Shown here: piece by piece, positions 8,921 through 18,632 of the stretch
Layout of the letters: every line of letters starts with the position of its first letter
Numbering within the stretch: position 1 is the first letter of the stretch
From: Vibrio maritimus
GTDB taxonomy: Bacteria; Pseudomonadota; Gammaproteobacteria; Enterobacterales; Vibrionaceae
DNA: 64,000 bases
Direction: 5' to 3'
NCBI GenBank assembly: GCA_003263775.1
Contig: JYJJ01000079.1
Coordinates: 186,001 to 250,000 of the forward strand
Position numbers and translations under genes: made by a program
The notes under the pieces: generated by a model
The model's database searches: none
Told to the model about the DNA's origin: nothing
What the model saw: the letters and a program-made list of their open reading frames with translations, nothing else

Positions 8921-9599
8921 GGTGTTTTCTCTTTAGTTGATTGAAAGACATGCGCAGCCGCGAGTGGTGAGTTTAGCTTGGAGCGTGTGGTAAGTCGAGA
9001 GTTTGAACTCGTGAGAGCTAGTAAGTGCAATGTAGATGCTCTGTCGAATACTGTCACAAAAAAAGACCCTCGCACCACCTGTAATAATGCGAGGGTTAAC
9101 GACATTAGGAGATCCAAAGTCAAAGCAGGTGACGCTCACTTTAACTCAGGGTGTAAGTGAACATTGCTCTATAGACAATGCTCTTATTTTTATCAAGTAG
9201 GTTTGGTTTACCTCTATCGCTTGGGGTCGAACGAGATAATGAGGGCATTCAGGCGCATTTGCGACTCAGCCGATTCTAGAAGCACGGTGTGTTCTGGAAT
9301 GCTATTTATATTAATGTATTACAAATGGAATTAATGAGATGTAGATCATGTTTTGGGGATGTCACATTATTCAATAGATCAGTTGTTGGCGAATCGTATA
9401 GATAACAGAGCGGTTACCAAAGATGGGGTTGAGTAAAGTGCAATAAGCAGTTAGTCGATCGTTACCCCCTCTAGCTCCCCTTATGTTGAGTTTCGCAGCT
9501 AACACGGTTGTGAATCGTGTTCTAGGGAGAGAACTTTCTTTCTCGTGGAGCATGATTGGCGTGGGTTATGGACGGATAGCGTGGTGTGGTTTTTAGGAT
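8921..9599. other. Non-coding stretch with hairpins, no supported gene
   Basis: About 680 bases without a convincing gene. Short open frames exist on both strands but lack ribosome sites and protein-like composition. The stretch holds a minus-strand terminator at 9057-9095 and a weak plus-strand stem (GAACATTG 9159-9166 with CAATGCTC 9176-9183, then TTATTTTT). The terminator has no obvious gene feeding it, so a short untranslated transcript or a lost gene is possible. Confidence 0.5.
9057..9095 (-). terminator. Rho-independent terminator, minus strand
   Basis: Arms CCCTCGCA (9067-9074) and TGCGAGGG (9088-9095) with a 13-base loop. On the minus strand the stem is followed by T-C and then seven T. 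It lies about 140 bases before the GNAT gene and 550 bases after puuB, which already has its own terminator at 9606-9632. Confidence 0.75.
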
Positions 9600-9632
9600 A
9601 TAGAAGGAGCCAGTGATATTGATGCTGGCTCC
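9598..9632 (-). terminator. Terminator after the puuB-like gene
   Basis: Arms GGAGCCAG (9606-9613) and CTGGCTCC (9625-9632) form a perfect 8-bp stem, with TTCTATATCC following on the minus strand. It starts 13 bases after the oxidase stop codon. Confidence 0.75.
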
Positions 9633-9644
9633 AGTTTAAACGTT

Positions 9645-10922
9645 CTAAAGAATGTCTCTTACTCGATAGTAGGACATCGCCAACACCAATGCTGGTGTTT
9701 TTAACAGCCTTCCTCCAGGGAACGGCATATGCGGGATCTTATCAAAAATCGCGAACCGTTCTGCGGTGGTTGCAACACATTCCGCCATCAGTGTGCCTGC
9801 CATCCCTGTTGCTGCGATGCCGTGGCCGGAGAAGCCTTGAGCAAAGTAGACATTGGGCTTTAGACGGCCAAAGTGTGGCGCGCGATTCATTGTGATCCCG
9901 ACATTTCCGCCCCATGCATAATCGATTTTAGCATCGGATAGCTGAGGGAATATATCCACCATGCGTCCACGCATCGCTTTTTCGAGATTAAACGGTGCCA
10001 CGCCTGAGTAGCTGACTCGTCCGCCAAATAGCATCCTGTGATCGCCAGAGCAGCGGAAGTAATCTAGGACAAAGTTGATGTCACAAGCGGCGATGTGATC
10101 TTTCATAAGCGCGCCGGTGACCTCTTCACCTAGCGGCTCAGTGGCACAGATGTAAGTGCCGACAGGCATGATTTTGTTTTCTAATTTCGTCTCTAAACCA
10201 TCCATATAGGCGTTACAAGCTAGGATGACATGATTGGCTTTCACCTTACCATTTTTGGTGAAAAGCTTAGCAGGGTCGCCATGTTCAATTTTGGTCACCG
10301 CACTGTCTTCATAAAACTCTGCGCCAGCCTGTTTGGCTGCATTTACTAATCCAAGCGTGTAATTAAGTGGGTGCAAATGGCCACTGTTACTATCAAACAT
10401 CCCAGAAGTGTATTTTTTACTCGCGATGTGGTGATGGGTCTTTTCTTGATCCCACATTTCAAGCGATTCATAGCCGTAGTTTTCGGTGAGATCGTCATAC
10501 CAAGCTTTGAGCTCTTTGTCATGACGAGGTTTAACGCCGACATGCACCATGCCATCTCGCCAGTCACAATCAATGTTGTATTTGTTGATGTTGGATTTGG
10601 TCAGCGCTAACGCTTCAACTGAAATGTCCCAGAGCTTTCTAGCATCGGATTTTCCGACTAGCTTTTCTAAGGTGTCTTGCTCAGATGCCCAGCCAAAGAT
10701 AGCTTGGCCACCGCTTCTTCCGGATGCGCCCCAGCCAACGCGATTGGCTTCTAGAACGATAACTTTAAAGCCTTTGTTAGCAAGTTCTAGCGCGGCGGTG
10801 GCTCCGGTGATTCCGGAGCCAATAACACAGACGTCGGCAATATGATCTCCCATCAGTTTAGGAAAATCGAATTGCTGATTTCGCGATGCCGCGTAATAAG
10901 AGTCTGTGTGCTTCACTTTCAT
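9645..10922 (-). CDS. puuB: FAD-dependent gamma-glutamylputrescine oxidase-like protein
   Basis: A 425-residue D-amino-acid-oxidase-fold flavoprotein, the same length as E. coli PuuB. The FAD-binding GxGxxG is VCVIGSGITGATAALELANK near residue 32, followed by WGASGRSGGQAIFG. A conserved C-terminal motif, FAQGFSGHGIAATGMAGTLM, closes the FAD site. PuuB oxidises gamma-glutamylputrescine to gamma-glutamyl-aminobutyraldehyde with release of ammonia and hydrogen peroxide. It is co-transcribed with a glutamine synthetase-like ligase 14 bases upstream, the expected supplier of gamma-glutamylated substrate. Exact polyamine specificity is inferred. Confidence 0.82.
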   Translation of the reverse strand: MKVKHTDSYYAASRNQQFDFPKLMGDHIADVCVIGSGITGATAALELANKGFKVIVLEANRVGWGASGRSGGQAIFGWASEQDTLEKLVGKSDARKLWDISVEALALTKSNINKYNIDCDWRDGMVHVGVKPRHDKELKAWYDDLTENYGYESLEMWDQEKTHHHIASKKYTSGMFDSNSGHLHPLNYTLGLVNAAKQAGAEFYEDSAVTKIEHGDPAKLFTKNGKVKANHVILACNAYMDGLETKLENKIMPVGTYICATEPLGEEVTGALMKDHIAACDINFVLDYFRCSGDHRMLFGGRVSYSGVAPFNLEKAMRGRMVDIFPQLSDAKIDYAWGGNVGITMNRAPHFGRLKPNVYFAQGFSGHGIAATGMAGTLMAECVATTAERFAIFDKIPHMPFPGGRLLKTPALVLAMSYYRVRDIL

Positions 10923-10936
10923 TTTGTATCCTTACT

Positions 10937-12330
10937 TTACTTGTACCACTGATATTCTAATGGTGAGACCTGCGCTGAGAAGCGAGCTTGCTCATGTTTT
11001 TTGTTTGCTAAGTAAACCTTGCAGAAATCCTCACCAAAGCTGCGCTTCATAAACTGGCTATGAGCGAACTCATGTAGTGACATATCCCAAGAGATAGGCA
11101 GCATAGGGAGCTCGAGCAAAGAAGCATCTCCTTCAATGGGCTCTGGTGGGGTGAGTTTGTTCTCAATACCGTCGAGAATAGACGCGAGCAACACCGAGAC
11201 GGTGAGGTAGGGGTTAACGTCGGCGCCAGAGAGTCGATGTTCGATACGTTTATCGGATTGACCACTTGCTGGCACTCGCACTGCCACGGTTCTGTTATCC
11301 CAACCCCACGTCGCGTGCAATGGCACAAACATATTGGGTTGAAGTCGGCGATAGGAGTTAGCGTTAGGCGCGAAGATCGCCATGCTATCTTCAAGGTGCG
11401 CCAATACGCCAGCAATGGCGTTCAAAAGAATGCCTTCATCTTTCCCAAAAACATTGGTTCCAGTTTCATCGCGTAGGCTGATATGCACGTGACAGCCATT
11501 GCCCGCATACTCTGTATAAGGCTTCGCCATAAAGTTGGCATAGAAGCCATGCTTTTTCGCTACTGCTCGAACCACGCGCTTTAACAACATGGCTTGGTCG
11601 CAGGCCAACAAAACATCATCAGTATGCTTGAGGTTGACTTCGAACTGCCAGGTGCGTACTCGGCAGTAATGTTTTCTGCAGGGATATTTTGTTCTTCACA
11701 GGTACTGATGATTTCATCTAGGAAAGCTTTGAACTCGTCTAACTCTTCGAGGGAATAGACCTGCGTTTGTGTCATACGCTCGCCACTGATTGGCATAAGC
11801 GGTGGTTGCGGCTGCCCCAATTCATCTGCCTCAAGATCTTGCAGATAGAACTCTAGTTCTACAGCGATACAAGGTTTGAGTCCTTTGCTGGCGAACTTTT
11901 CTAGCTGTATTTCAAGTACATGTCTTGGGTCGGCAAAGAAAGGTTGGTTCGACGTTGGCTCAAACATAGTCACGATGGCTTGGGCGCTGTTCTCTTGCCA
12001 AGGCGTGGTCGTGAGTGAGCTTGCCACCATTCGGCAGATCCTATCACCGTCGCCTTTTTCAAAACCAAGCCCAGTCTCTTCTACCGTCTCTCCACAAATA
12101 TCCAGAGCGAATACCGAAGCGGGTAGACAAATACCTTGTTCTAACACTTTGTTGAGTTGGGTGATGGGGACACGCTTGCCTCGAACAACACCGTTCATAT
12201 CGAACAGGATCAAATCCAAACTGGTGACGTCTGGGTGCTGTTCAATAAATCGTTCAATTGTAAGCTTTTCGTGACCAAGTTGAATTGGTTCGATGTTGTC
12301 TGCGCTACTTGCAAGTTGACTCGTTCCCAC
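10937..12330 (-). CDS. Glutamine synthetase-like gamma-glutamylpolyamine synthetase, copy 1 (frame broken once)
   Basis: A PuuA/SpuB-type ligase that joins glutamate to a polyamine using ATP. Glutamine synthetase landmarks are present: AVELEFYLQD (metal-binding Glu), NGCHVHISLRD (His), LHATWGWDNRTVAVRVP (substrate and ATP loop) and IEHRLSGADVNPYL. One base is missing near 11648: GAGTACGCACCTGG(G)CAG restores EYAPGQFEVNLKHTDD. The repaired product is 464 residues, normal for the group. It heads the minus-strand unit with puuB and is divergent from a second ligase at 12583. The two are clear paralogues with different N-termini, so they may use different polyamines. Confidence 0.85.
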
Positions 12331-12582
12331 TGTGGCTCCTCCACTTTTCCCAACGATTCCTTATGTATCAAGCCCTAAGTTGGGCCCAACCATGTTGGTT
12401 GCTTTTTAACCATAGACACAATGTTCAGTAAAACACAACACTAATGTATCTAAAATGTTAATCGCCATCTCAAAAGTTGCAAAATAATTAACATCTTTGT
12501 TTGACATTTATACAGGTAGGTGCCAATGCTAAATGGGAGCTTATTGATAAATTCGTTGAGCGAGTAACGAAAAGAAGGATTT
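12331..12582. promoter_or_regulatory. Divergent promoter region between the two ligase genes
   Basis: The 252-base gap must hold promoters for both directions. TTGACA at 12501-12506 is a perfect -35 element for the plus strand; the matching -10 near 12525-12530 is poor, suggesting activation or a different start. A GTTGGGCCCAAC palindrome lies at 12379-12390, followed by CAACC/GGTTG and T5. This is a possible regulator site, but nothing identifies its protein. Confidence 0.4.
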
Positions 12583-13914
12583 ATGGAAACGATTAGGAAA
12601 TGGATAGAAGAGAACCGTATTACTGAAGTTGAGTGTTTGATTCCGGATATCACGGGTAACGCTCGAGGCAAAATCATGCCAGCGAAAAAATTCCTTCGAG
12701 AAGGAGGCATGCGTCTTCCCGAAGTGGTTTTTTTCCAGACCGTGACCGGCGATTGGCCAGACGATGAAAGTATGATCGACCTGACCGAGAAGGACATGAC
12801 TCTGGAACCCGACCAAAACACGATTCGATTTGTACCTTGGACCAAAGAGCCCACGGCACAAGTGATTCACGACTGTTACACGGTAGAGGGTAACCCAGTC
12901 GATATCTCACCACGTGCTGTGTTACGCCGTGTTTTGAGTCTTTACGAGAAAGAAGGTTGGCACCCGGTTGTCGCGCCAGAGCTCGAGTTTTTCCTAGTTC
13001 AGAAAAACCTAGATTGGGATTACCCACTTGAGCCGCCGATTGGTCGCAACGGTCGCCCAGAAACGGCGAGACAGTCATTTAGTATCGATGCGGTTAACGA
13101 GTTCGATCCTATTTTCGAAGACATGTACGACTACTGTGAAGCGCAGGGTTTGGATGTGGACACTTTAGTTCATGAGTCCGGTGCAGCTCAGATGGAGCTG
13201 AACTTTGACCACGGCGAGCCTCTAGATAGAGCAGACCAAGTGTTCCTATTTAAACGCACGGTTCGTGAGGCGGCGTTAAGACATGACGTCTACGCAACCT
13301 TTATGGCAAAACCGATGGAAGATGAGCCGGGCAGTGCAATGCACATTCACCAAAGCTTGGTAGATGACAAAGGTAAAAACCTATTCGCTAACGAAGATGG
13401 TTCAAACAGCGAACTGTTCATGAACTACATCGGCGGCATGCAGAAGTACACACCGGCGGCAATTGCGTTTTTTGCTCCAAACGTGAACTCCTACCGTCGC
13501 TTGGTGTTTGGTGATTCGGCGCCAACGAATGTGGCTTGGGGTGAAGACAACCGTACCGTCGGTCTTCGTGTTCCAGTGTCAGATCGTGATTCAAGGCGTT
13601 TAGAAAACCGTTACGCAGGTGCAGATGCCAACCCATATTTGGCAATGGCTCTGACATTGGCCTGTGGCTACCTAGGCATGAAAGAGAAGCTTACGCCTAC
13701 GGCGAAAAGCACCGGCGACATGACTACTGAACCATACTCGCTTCCTCATAACCTAGAGGATGCACTAGTTCTGCTTGAGAACAGTGACGAATTACGAGAA
13801 ATCTTAGGCGATCGATTTGTATCGGCTTATGTGGCAATCAAACGCAAGGAGTACAAAACCTTCTTCCAAGTCATCAGTTCTTGGGAGCGAGAATTCTTAC
13901 TTTTAAACGTGTAA
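12583..13914 (+). CDS. puuA: Glutamine synthetase-like gamma-glutamylpolyamine synthetase, copy 2
   Basis: A 443-residue intact PuuA/SpuB-like ligase, first gene of the plus-strand polyamine cluster. Motifs include PDITGNARGKIMPAKKF (beta-grasp domain), VAPELEFFLVQ, VHESGAAQMELNFDHG, GSAMHIHQSLVDD, WGEDNRTVGLRVPVSD and LENRYAGADANPYLAMA. It starts gamma-glutamylation of putrescine or a related amine. It lies 58 bases before the aminotransferase and divergently from copy 1, with which it shares the core but not the N-terminal or C-terminal segments. The final functional split between the copies is unknown. Confidence 0.88.
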   Translation: METIRKWIEENRITEVECLIPDITGNARGKIMPAKKFLREGGMRLPEVVFFQTVTGDWPDDESMIDLTEKDMTLEPDQNTIRFVPWTKEPTAQVIHDCYTVEGNPVDISPRAVLRRVLSLYEKEGWHPVVAPELEFFLVQKNLDWDYPLEPPIGRNGRPETARQSFSIDAVNEFDPIFEDMYDYCEAQGLDVDTLVHESGAAQMELNFDHGEPLDRADQVFLFKRTVREAALRHDVYATFMAKPMEDEPGSAMHIHQSLVDDKGKNLFANEDGSNSELFMNYIGGMQKYTPAAIAFFAPNVNSYRRLVFGDSAPTNVAWGEDNRTVGLRVPVSDRDSRRLENRYAGADANPYLAMALTLACGYLGMKEKLTPTAKSTGDMTTEPYSLPHNLEDALVLLENSDELREILGDRFVSAYVAIKRKEYKTFFQVISSWEREFLLLNV

Positions 13915-13972
13915 CCAAGGCAACGCTATCGAACAGAGCATCAATTAAACAGCAGGAAATGGAAATTAATTT

Positions 13973-15336
13973 ATGTCAGTACAAAACGGATCAAAATGGA
14001 TAGAGCAAGACAGCGCACACTGTCTCCATCCATTTACTAACTTCAAAGCACTAAACGATAAAGGCTCACGAGTGATTACTCGTGCGGAAGGCATCTACAT
14101 CTATGATGAGCACGATAACAAAATCTTAGATGGAATGGCGGGCCTTTGGTGCGTGAATATGGGCTACAACTGTGAGCCTCTTATTGAAGCGGCGACGAAT
14201 CAGTTAAAAGAGTTGCCTTACTACAATCTGTTTTTCCAGACTACTCATCCACCTGCTGTTGAGCTTTCGACGCTGCTTGCTGAAGTCGCGCCAGAAGGGA
14301 TGAATCATGTGTTCTTTACCGGTTCGGGCTCTGAGTGTAACGACACGGTGGTTCGCATGGTTCGTCACTACTGGACAAGCCTAGGCAAACCAAACAAACA
14401 AACCATCATCAGCCGCAAGAACGCCTACCACGGCAGTACTATGGCGGGTGCAAGCCTTGGTGGTATGGCGTTTATGCATGCGCAGGGTGGTTTGCCACTG
14501 CCAAACATTACCCATATCGATCAGCCGTATCACTTCGGTGAAGGTCAAGGCATGGATGCTAACGAGTTTGGCTTGGAGCGAGCACGTCAGCTTGAAGCGA
14601 AGATCCTTGAACTTGGCGAAGAGAATGTGGCGGCATTCATTGCTGAGCTATCCAAGGTGCTGGTGGTGTAATTATCCCACCAGACAGTTACTGGCCAGAA
14701 ATTCAGCGCATCTGTGATAAATACGAAATCCTATTGATTGCTGATGAAGTGATATGTGGTTTCGGACGAACAGGTGAGTGGTTTGCTAGCCAAACTTACA
14801 ACATCAAACCTGATCTCATGTGTATGGCAAAAGGCATTACCTCGGGCTATTTGCCACTTGGTGGGGTGATGGTTCGCGATCACGTTGCTACGGTACTGAC
14901 GGATGCAGACACTGAGTTCGCACACGGGTTTACCTACTCAGGTCATCCGGCAGCCTGTGCGGTTGCCATTGCCAATATTAAGGAAATGCAGAACCGCAAC
15001 ATCATCAACCAACTTCGCGAAGATACCGCGCCTTACTTTGCTTCACGTTGGAGTGAGCTTTTAGAGCATCCAATGGTCGGTGAAGCGAGAACTAAAGGTT
15101 TGGTTGGTGCGATTGAACTGGTCAAAGACAAAAAAACCAATGAGCGATATCACAAAGATCTCGATGTAGGGACGCGCTGTCGTGAGAACTGTTTTAACTC
15201 AGGTGTCGTTCTTCGAGCGGTAGGGGACACCATGATTTGTTCGCCACCGTTAATTATTACCCGAGACGAGATCGATGAATTCATCGAAAAAGCAAAACTC
15301 GCACTCGACAAAACACTCGCCGACGTTTCGCAGTAG
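13973..15336 (+). CDS. spuC: Putrescine/polyamine:pyruvate aminotransferase (frame broken once)
   Basis: A class III PLP aminotransferase resembling SpuC of Pseudomonas, which transfers an amino group from putrescine (or a related amine) to pyruvate. Visible are the PLP phosphate-binding region FFTGSGSECNDTVVRMVRHY, the Asp motif LLIADEVICGFGRTG and the Schiff-base Lys motif MCMAKGITSGYLPLGG. A single C is missing near 14648; restoring it reads AEPIQGAGGVIIPPDSYWPE, so the two halves form one gene of about 454 residues. It sits between a ligase and the transport genes, so free and glutamylated amines may both be handled. Confidence 0.88.
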
Positions 15337-15412
15337 CCGACGAGACTACCCAATACCTAGAAAAGCACAATAAAGGTATTAACCAAAGAGCAAACAGGAA
15401 ACGGAGATCCAA

Positions 15413-16522
15413 ATGGAGAAAGCAAAAGCATACTTTGGTGTGGCGTTAGGGATGACAATGGGGCTTACCTCAATGACATCTTTTGCTGCTGAGGAAAAAG
15501 TCCTCAACATTTACAATTGGTCAGACTATATCGCAGAAGACACCATCGCGAAGTTTGAAGCGGAAACCGGCATCAAAGTCGTGTATGACGTATTCGATTC
15601 AAACGAAGTGCTAGAAGCGAAGATCTTATCGGGTAACACAGGCTTTGACCTTGTTGTACCGAGTAACGACTTCTTGGGACGTCAGGCGAAAGCGGGGGCG
15701 TTCCAAAAACTCGATAAGTCTAAGCTGACCAACTACAAGAACCTTGATCCGAAACTGATGGGCATTCTTGCTGACACCGTCGATCCAGGTAATGACTACT
15801 CAGTCCCTTACCTATGGGGTACGACGGGCATTGGTTACAACGTCGAGAAGGTCAAAGCTGTACTTGGTGAAGACGCGCCTGTCGACAGCTGGGATCTCGT
15901 GTTCAAGCCAGAGAACATGGAAAAGCTCAATAAATGTGGTGTGGGCTTCTTGAATGCGCCAACCGAGATCATGGCGGCTGCGCTGAACTATATCGGCAAA
16001 GATCCAAACAGTACCAATCCAAACGACTACAAGAAAGATGCATTAGCGCTACTCAAAGAAGTTCGTCCATACGTGACGTACTTCCACTCATCGCAGTACA
16101 TCAATGACCTAGCAAACGGTGATATCTGTGTCGCGATCGGTTGGTCTGGTGACGTACTTCAAGCGGCTGATCGTGCTGCTGAGGCAGACAATGGTGTAGA
16201 AGTGGCTTACTCAATCCCGAAAGAGGGTGCACTAGCTTGGTTCGACTTAATGGCGATTCCAAAAGAGGCGAAGCACCCAGAGAATGCACACTTGTTTATC
16301 AACTATCTGCTTCGTCCAGAAGTGATTGCTGAGATCAGTAACTATGTTTGGTATGCGAACCCGAACCCACCATCGCGTGAGTTTATCGACGCAGAAATTC
16401 TAGAAGATCCAGGGATTTACCCAACAGAAGAAGCGCAAGCGAAGCTATATAGCTCGAAGATGTTGCCACACAAAACATCTCGTGCCATGACTCGTGCTTG
16501 GACCGACTTCCTCAAAAACTGA
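15413..16522 (+). CDS. potF: Polyamine ABC transporter periplasmic binding protein
   Basis: A 369-residue PotF/SpuD-type binding protein. An ATG with a good ribosome site (CGGAGA) starts a signal peptide (MEKAKAYFGVALGMTMGLTS, then MTSFAAEEKVLNIYNWSDYI). The mature sequence has family motifs VLNIYNWSDYIAEDTIAKFE, VYDVFDSNEVLEAKIL, VPYLWGTTGIGYN and GDICVAIGWSGDVLQA, typical of putrescine/spermidine binding. It is followed by ATPase and two permease genes. An inverted repeat 13 bases after its stop may favour its higher expression over the membrane parts. Confidence 0.92.
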   Translation: MEKAKAYFGVALGMTMGLTSMTSFAAEEKVLNIYNWSDYIAEDTIAKFEAETGIKVVYDVFDSNEVLEAKILSGNTGFDLVVPSNDFLGRQAKAGAFQKLDKSKLTNYKNLDPKLMGILADTVDPGNDYSVPYLWGTTGIGYNVEKVKAVLGEDAPVDSWDLVFKPENMEKLNKCGVGFLNAPTEIMAAALNYIGKDPNSTNPNDYKKDALALLKEVRPYVTYFHSSQYINDLANGDICVAIGWSGDVLQAADRAAEADNGVEVAYSIPKEGALAWFDLMAIPKEAKHPENAHLFINYLLRPEVIAEISNYVWYANPNPPSREFIDAEILEDPGIYPTEEAQAKLYSSKMLPHKTSRAMTRAWTDFLKN

Positions 16523-16534
16523 TCAATACTATTT

Positions 16535-16555
16535 GGCGACCCAACTTGGGTCGCC
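16535..16555 (+). promoter_or_regulatory. Intercistronic hairpin between binding protein and ATPase genes
   Basis: GGCGACCCAA (16535-16544) and TTGGGTCGCC (16546-16555) form a near-perfect 10-bp stem with no T tract, 20 bases before the ATPase start. Such hairpins after binding-protein genes often protect the upstream mRNA from 3' decay or act as partial terminators. The structure is seen directly; the role is inferred. Confidence 0.7.
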
Positions 16556-16575
16556 GCGTTTGCTTGGAGACTACC

Positions 16576-17718
16576 ATGACAGTGATGTCACTCGACACAG
16601 AGCTTAACCACCAACACGTTGCCCCAGTGCCACCAAAACCACTCTTAGAAATTCGAGGCCTGACTAAAGACTTCGACGGTCACGTTGCTGTGGACAACAT
16701 CGATCTCACCATCAATCAAGGCGAGCTATTCGCGCTCCTTGGCGCCTCTGGCTGCGGTAAGTCAACGCTATTGCGCGTGCTGGCTGGGTTTGAACAGCCA
16801 ACTGCGGGTCAAATTATTCTTGATGGCGAAGATTTGGCAGACATTCCGCCTTACAAACGACCAGTGAACATGATGTTCCAATCGTATGCGCTGTTCCCAC
16901 ATATGACGGTGGAGAAGAATATTGCCTTTGGTCTGAAACAAGACGGTATGCCAAGCAAAGAGATCGACGCGACAGTGAAGCACATGCTCGAGCTGGTGCG
17001 AATGACCGATTTTGCCAAGCGTAAACCACATCAACTATCAGGCGGACAAAGACAACGTGTTGCGTTGGCAAGAAGCTTAGCTAAAAAGCCAAAACTGCTG
17101 CTACTTGATGAGCCGATGGGCGCATTAGACAAAAACCTTAGAGAAAAGATGCAGCTCGAGGTGGTCGATATTCTAGAAAGCGTTGGTGTGACTTGTGTGA
17201 TGGTAACTCACGACCAAGAGGAAGCCATGACCATGGCAACCCGCATCGCCATTATGAACAAAGGGCAGTTTATACAGATTGGTTCGCCAGAGTCGATTTA
17301 CGAGCACCCAAACTCCAAATTTGCGGCCAAGTTTATTGGCTCGGTCAACATCTTTGAAGGTGTGCTTGAAACCAATGAGGCCGACCATTCAACCGTTCGC
17401 ACTCCAGATATGGGCAATCCTATCTCCATCAGCCACGGTATTTCTGGCGCACCCGGCATACCAGTGTCGATTGCTGTTAGGCCAGAGAAAATCACACTGT
17501 GTGACCCTATAAATCCGTCGCCAAATCATTGCAGTGGCATTGTTGAAGATATTGCTTACATGGGTAACCAGTCGATTTATCACGTCAGACTCGACTCCGG
17601 AAAACTGGTGACCGCAACACTGCAAAACACCAGTCGTGTCAGGAAAGGAATGCCTACATGGGAGCAAAGAGTCAATCTTTGCTGGGACAAGGAAAGTTGT
17701 GTGGTACTTAAGATATGA
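16576..17718 (+). CDS. potG: Polyamine ABC transporter ATP-binding protein
   Basis: A 380-residue ATPase of the PotG/PotA family that powers polyamine uptake. Motifs are Walker A (LGASGCGKSTLLRVLAG), signature (LSGGQRQRVALARSLA), Walker B (LLLLDEPMGALD) and switch His (VMVTHDQEEAM), followed by a C-terminal TOBE-like regulatory part (VSIAVRPEKITLCD). ATG 16576 is preferred because TGGAGA lies just before it; the frame is open upstream into the end of potF without family likeness. The stop overlaps the next gene by 4 bases (ATGA), showing translational coupling. Confidence 0.92.
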   Translation: MTVMSLDTELNHQHVAPVPPKPLLEIRGLTKDFDGHVAVDNIDLTINQGELFALLGASGCGKSTLLRVLAGFEQPTAGQIILDGEDLADIPPYKRPVNMMFQSYALFPHMTVEKNIAFGLKQDGMPSKEIDATVKHMLELVRMTDFAKRKPHQLSGGQRQRVALARSLAKKPKLLLLDEPMGALDKNLREKMQLEVVDILESVGVTCVMVTHDQEEAMTMATRIAIMNKGQFIQIGSPESIYEHPNSKFAAKFIGSVNIFEGVLETNEADHSTVRTPDMGNPISISHGISGAPGIPVSIAVRPEKITLCDPINPSPNHCSGIVEDIAYMGNQSIYHVRLDSGKLVTATLQNTSRVRKGMPTWEQRVNLCWDKESCVVLKI

Positions 17719-18632
17719 AGAAACCAGCCAAACTTAATATTTGGAGCGTGGTACCGACACCTAAGTGTCTGTTGCTCGCCGTTCCATACGGGTGGCTCCT
17801 GCTGTTCTTTCTGCTGCCGTTTCTTATTGTATTTAAGATCAGTTTCGCAGAAGCACAGATCGCCATCCCACCTTATTCAGAGTTACTGAGTTATGCTGAG
17901 CAACAGCTGCAATTACTGCTCAATATAGGCAACTACCAGTACCTGATTGAAGATGATCTCTACGCATCTTCTTATATTCAATCGATTCGTATCGCCTTTG
18001 TCTCGACGGTACTGTGTCTCATCATTGGCTTTCCGATTGCTTGGGCGATTGTTCACTCTAAGCCAAGTACCCGCAATGTGCTGCTAATGCTCATTATTCT
18101 ACCTTCGTGGACGAGTTTCCTGATTCGAGTCTACGCATGGATAGGCATCCTAAAAAATAACGGACTGCTTAATAATGTTTTGCTGATGTCTGGCGTTATT
18201 GACGAGCCATTGCAAATCCTTCACACAGATACGGCTGTCTATATTGGCATTATCTACACCTACTTGCCGTTTATGGTGCTGCCGCTGTACACAGCGCTAA
18301 TGCGAGTTGATTATTCACTCCTTGAAGCCGCGAGTGACTTGGGCGCAAAACCAATGACAACGCTGTTTACGGTGCTGGTTCCACTGACACGAGCGGGCAT
18401 CATCGCAGGCTCTATGCTGGTGTTTATTCCAGCCGTGGGTGAGTTTGTTATCCCAGAACTACTTGGTGGCCCAGATACCGTTCTGATTGGTAAGGTCTTG
18501 TGGCAAGAGTTCTTTAACAACCGAGACTGGCCTGTGGCTTCAGCCGTCGCCATAGTGATGCTGCTCATTTTGATGCTGCCAATTCTATGGTTCCACCGCT
18601 ATCAAAAACGTGAATTGGAGGCTCAAGGATGA
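17715..18632 (+). CDS. potH: Polyamine ABC transporter permease (PotH type)
   Basis: A 305-residue inner-membrane permease. It has the hydrophobic helices of the PotH/PotB family and the EAA loop DYSLLEAASDLGAKPMTTLF, followed by VLVPLTRAGIIAGSMLVFIP and VGEFVIPELLGG, which are near-diagnostic for the polyamine group. It overlaps its neighbours by 4 bases at both ends, so the three importer genes are translated together. The periplasmic loop near residues 55-80 is family-typical. Confidence 0.93.
   Translation: MKKPAKLNIWSVVPTPKCLLLAVPYGWLLLFFLLPFLIVFKISFAEAQIAIPPYSELLSYAEQQLQLLLNIGNYQYLIEDDLYASSYIQSIRIAFVSTVLCLIIGFPIAWAIVHSKPSTRNVLLMLIILPSWTSFLIRVYAWIGILKNNGLLNNVLLMSGVIDEPLQILHTDTAVYIGIIYTYLPFMVLPLYTALMRVDYSLLEAASDLGAKPMTTLFTVLVPLTRAGIIAGSMLVFIPAVGEFVIPELLGGPDTVLIGKVLWQEFFNNRDWPVASAVAIVMLLILMLPILWFHRYQKRELEAQG

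Noticed and set aside
9371..9553. 60-codon frame on the minus strand
   Set aside because: No ribosome site, no protein-like composition and no partner; it lies in a non-coding stretch.
12379..12404. Terminator in the divergent region (palindrome with CAACC/GGTTG and T5)
   Set aside because: The stem is only 5 bp, and nothing transcribed rightwards needs to end there. I mention it only as a possible regulator site.
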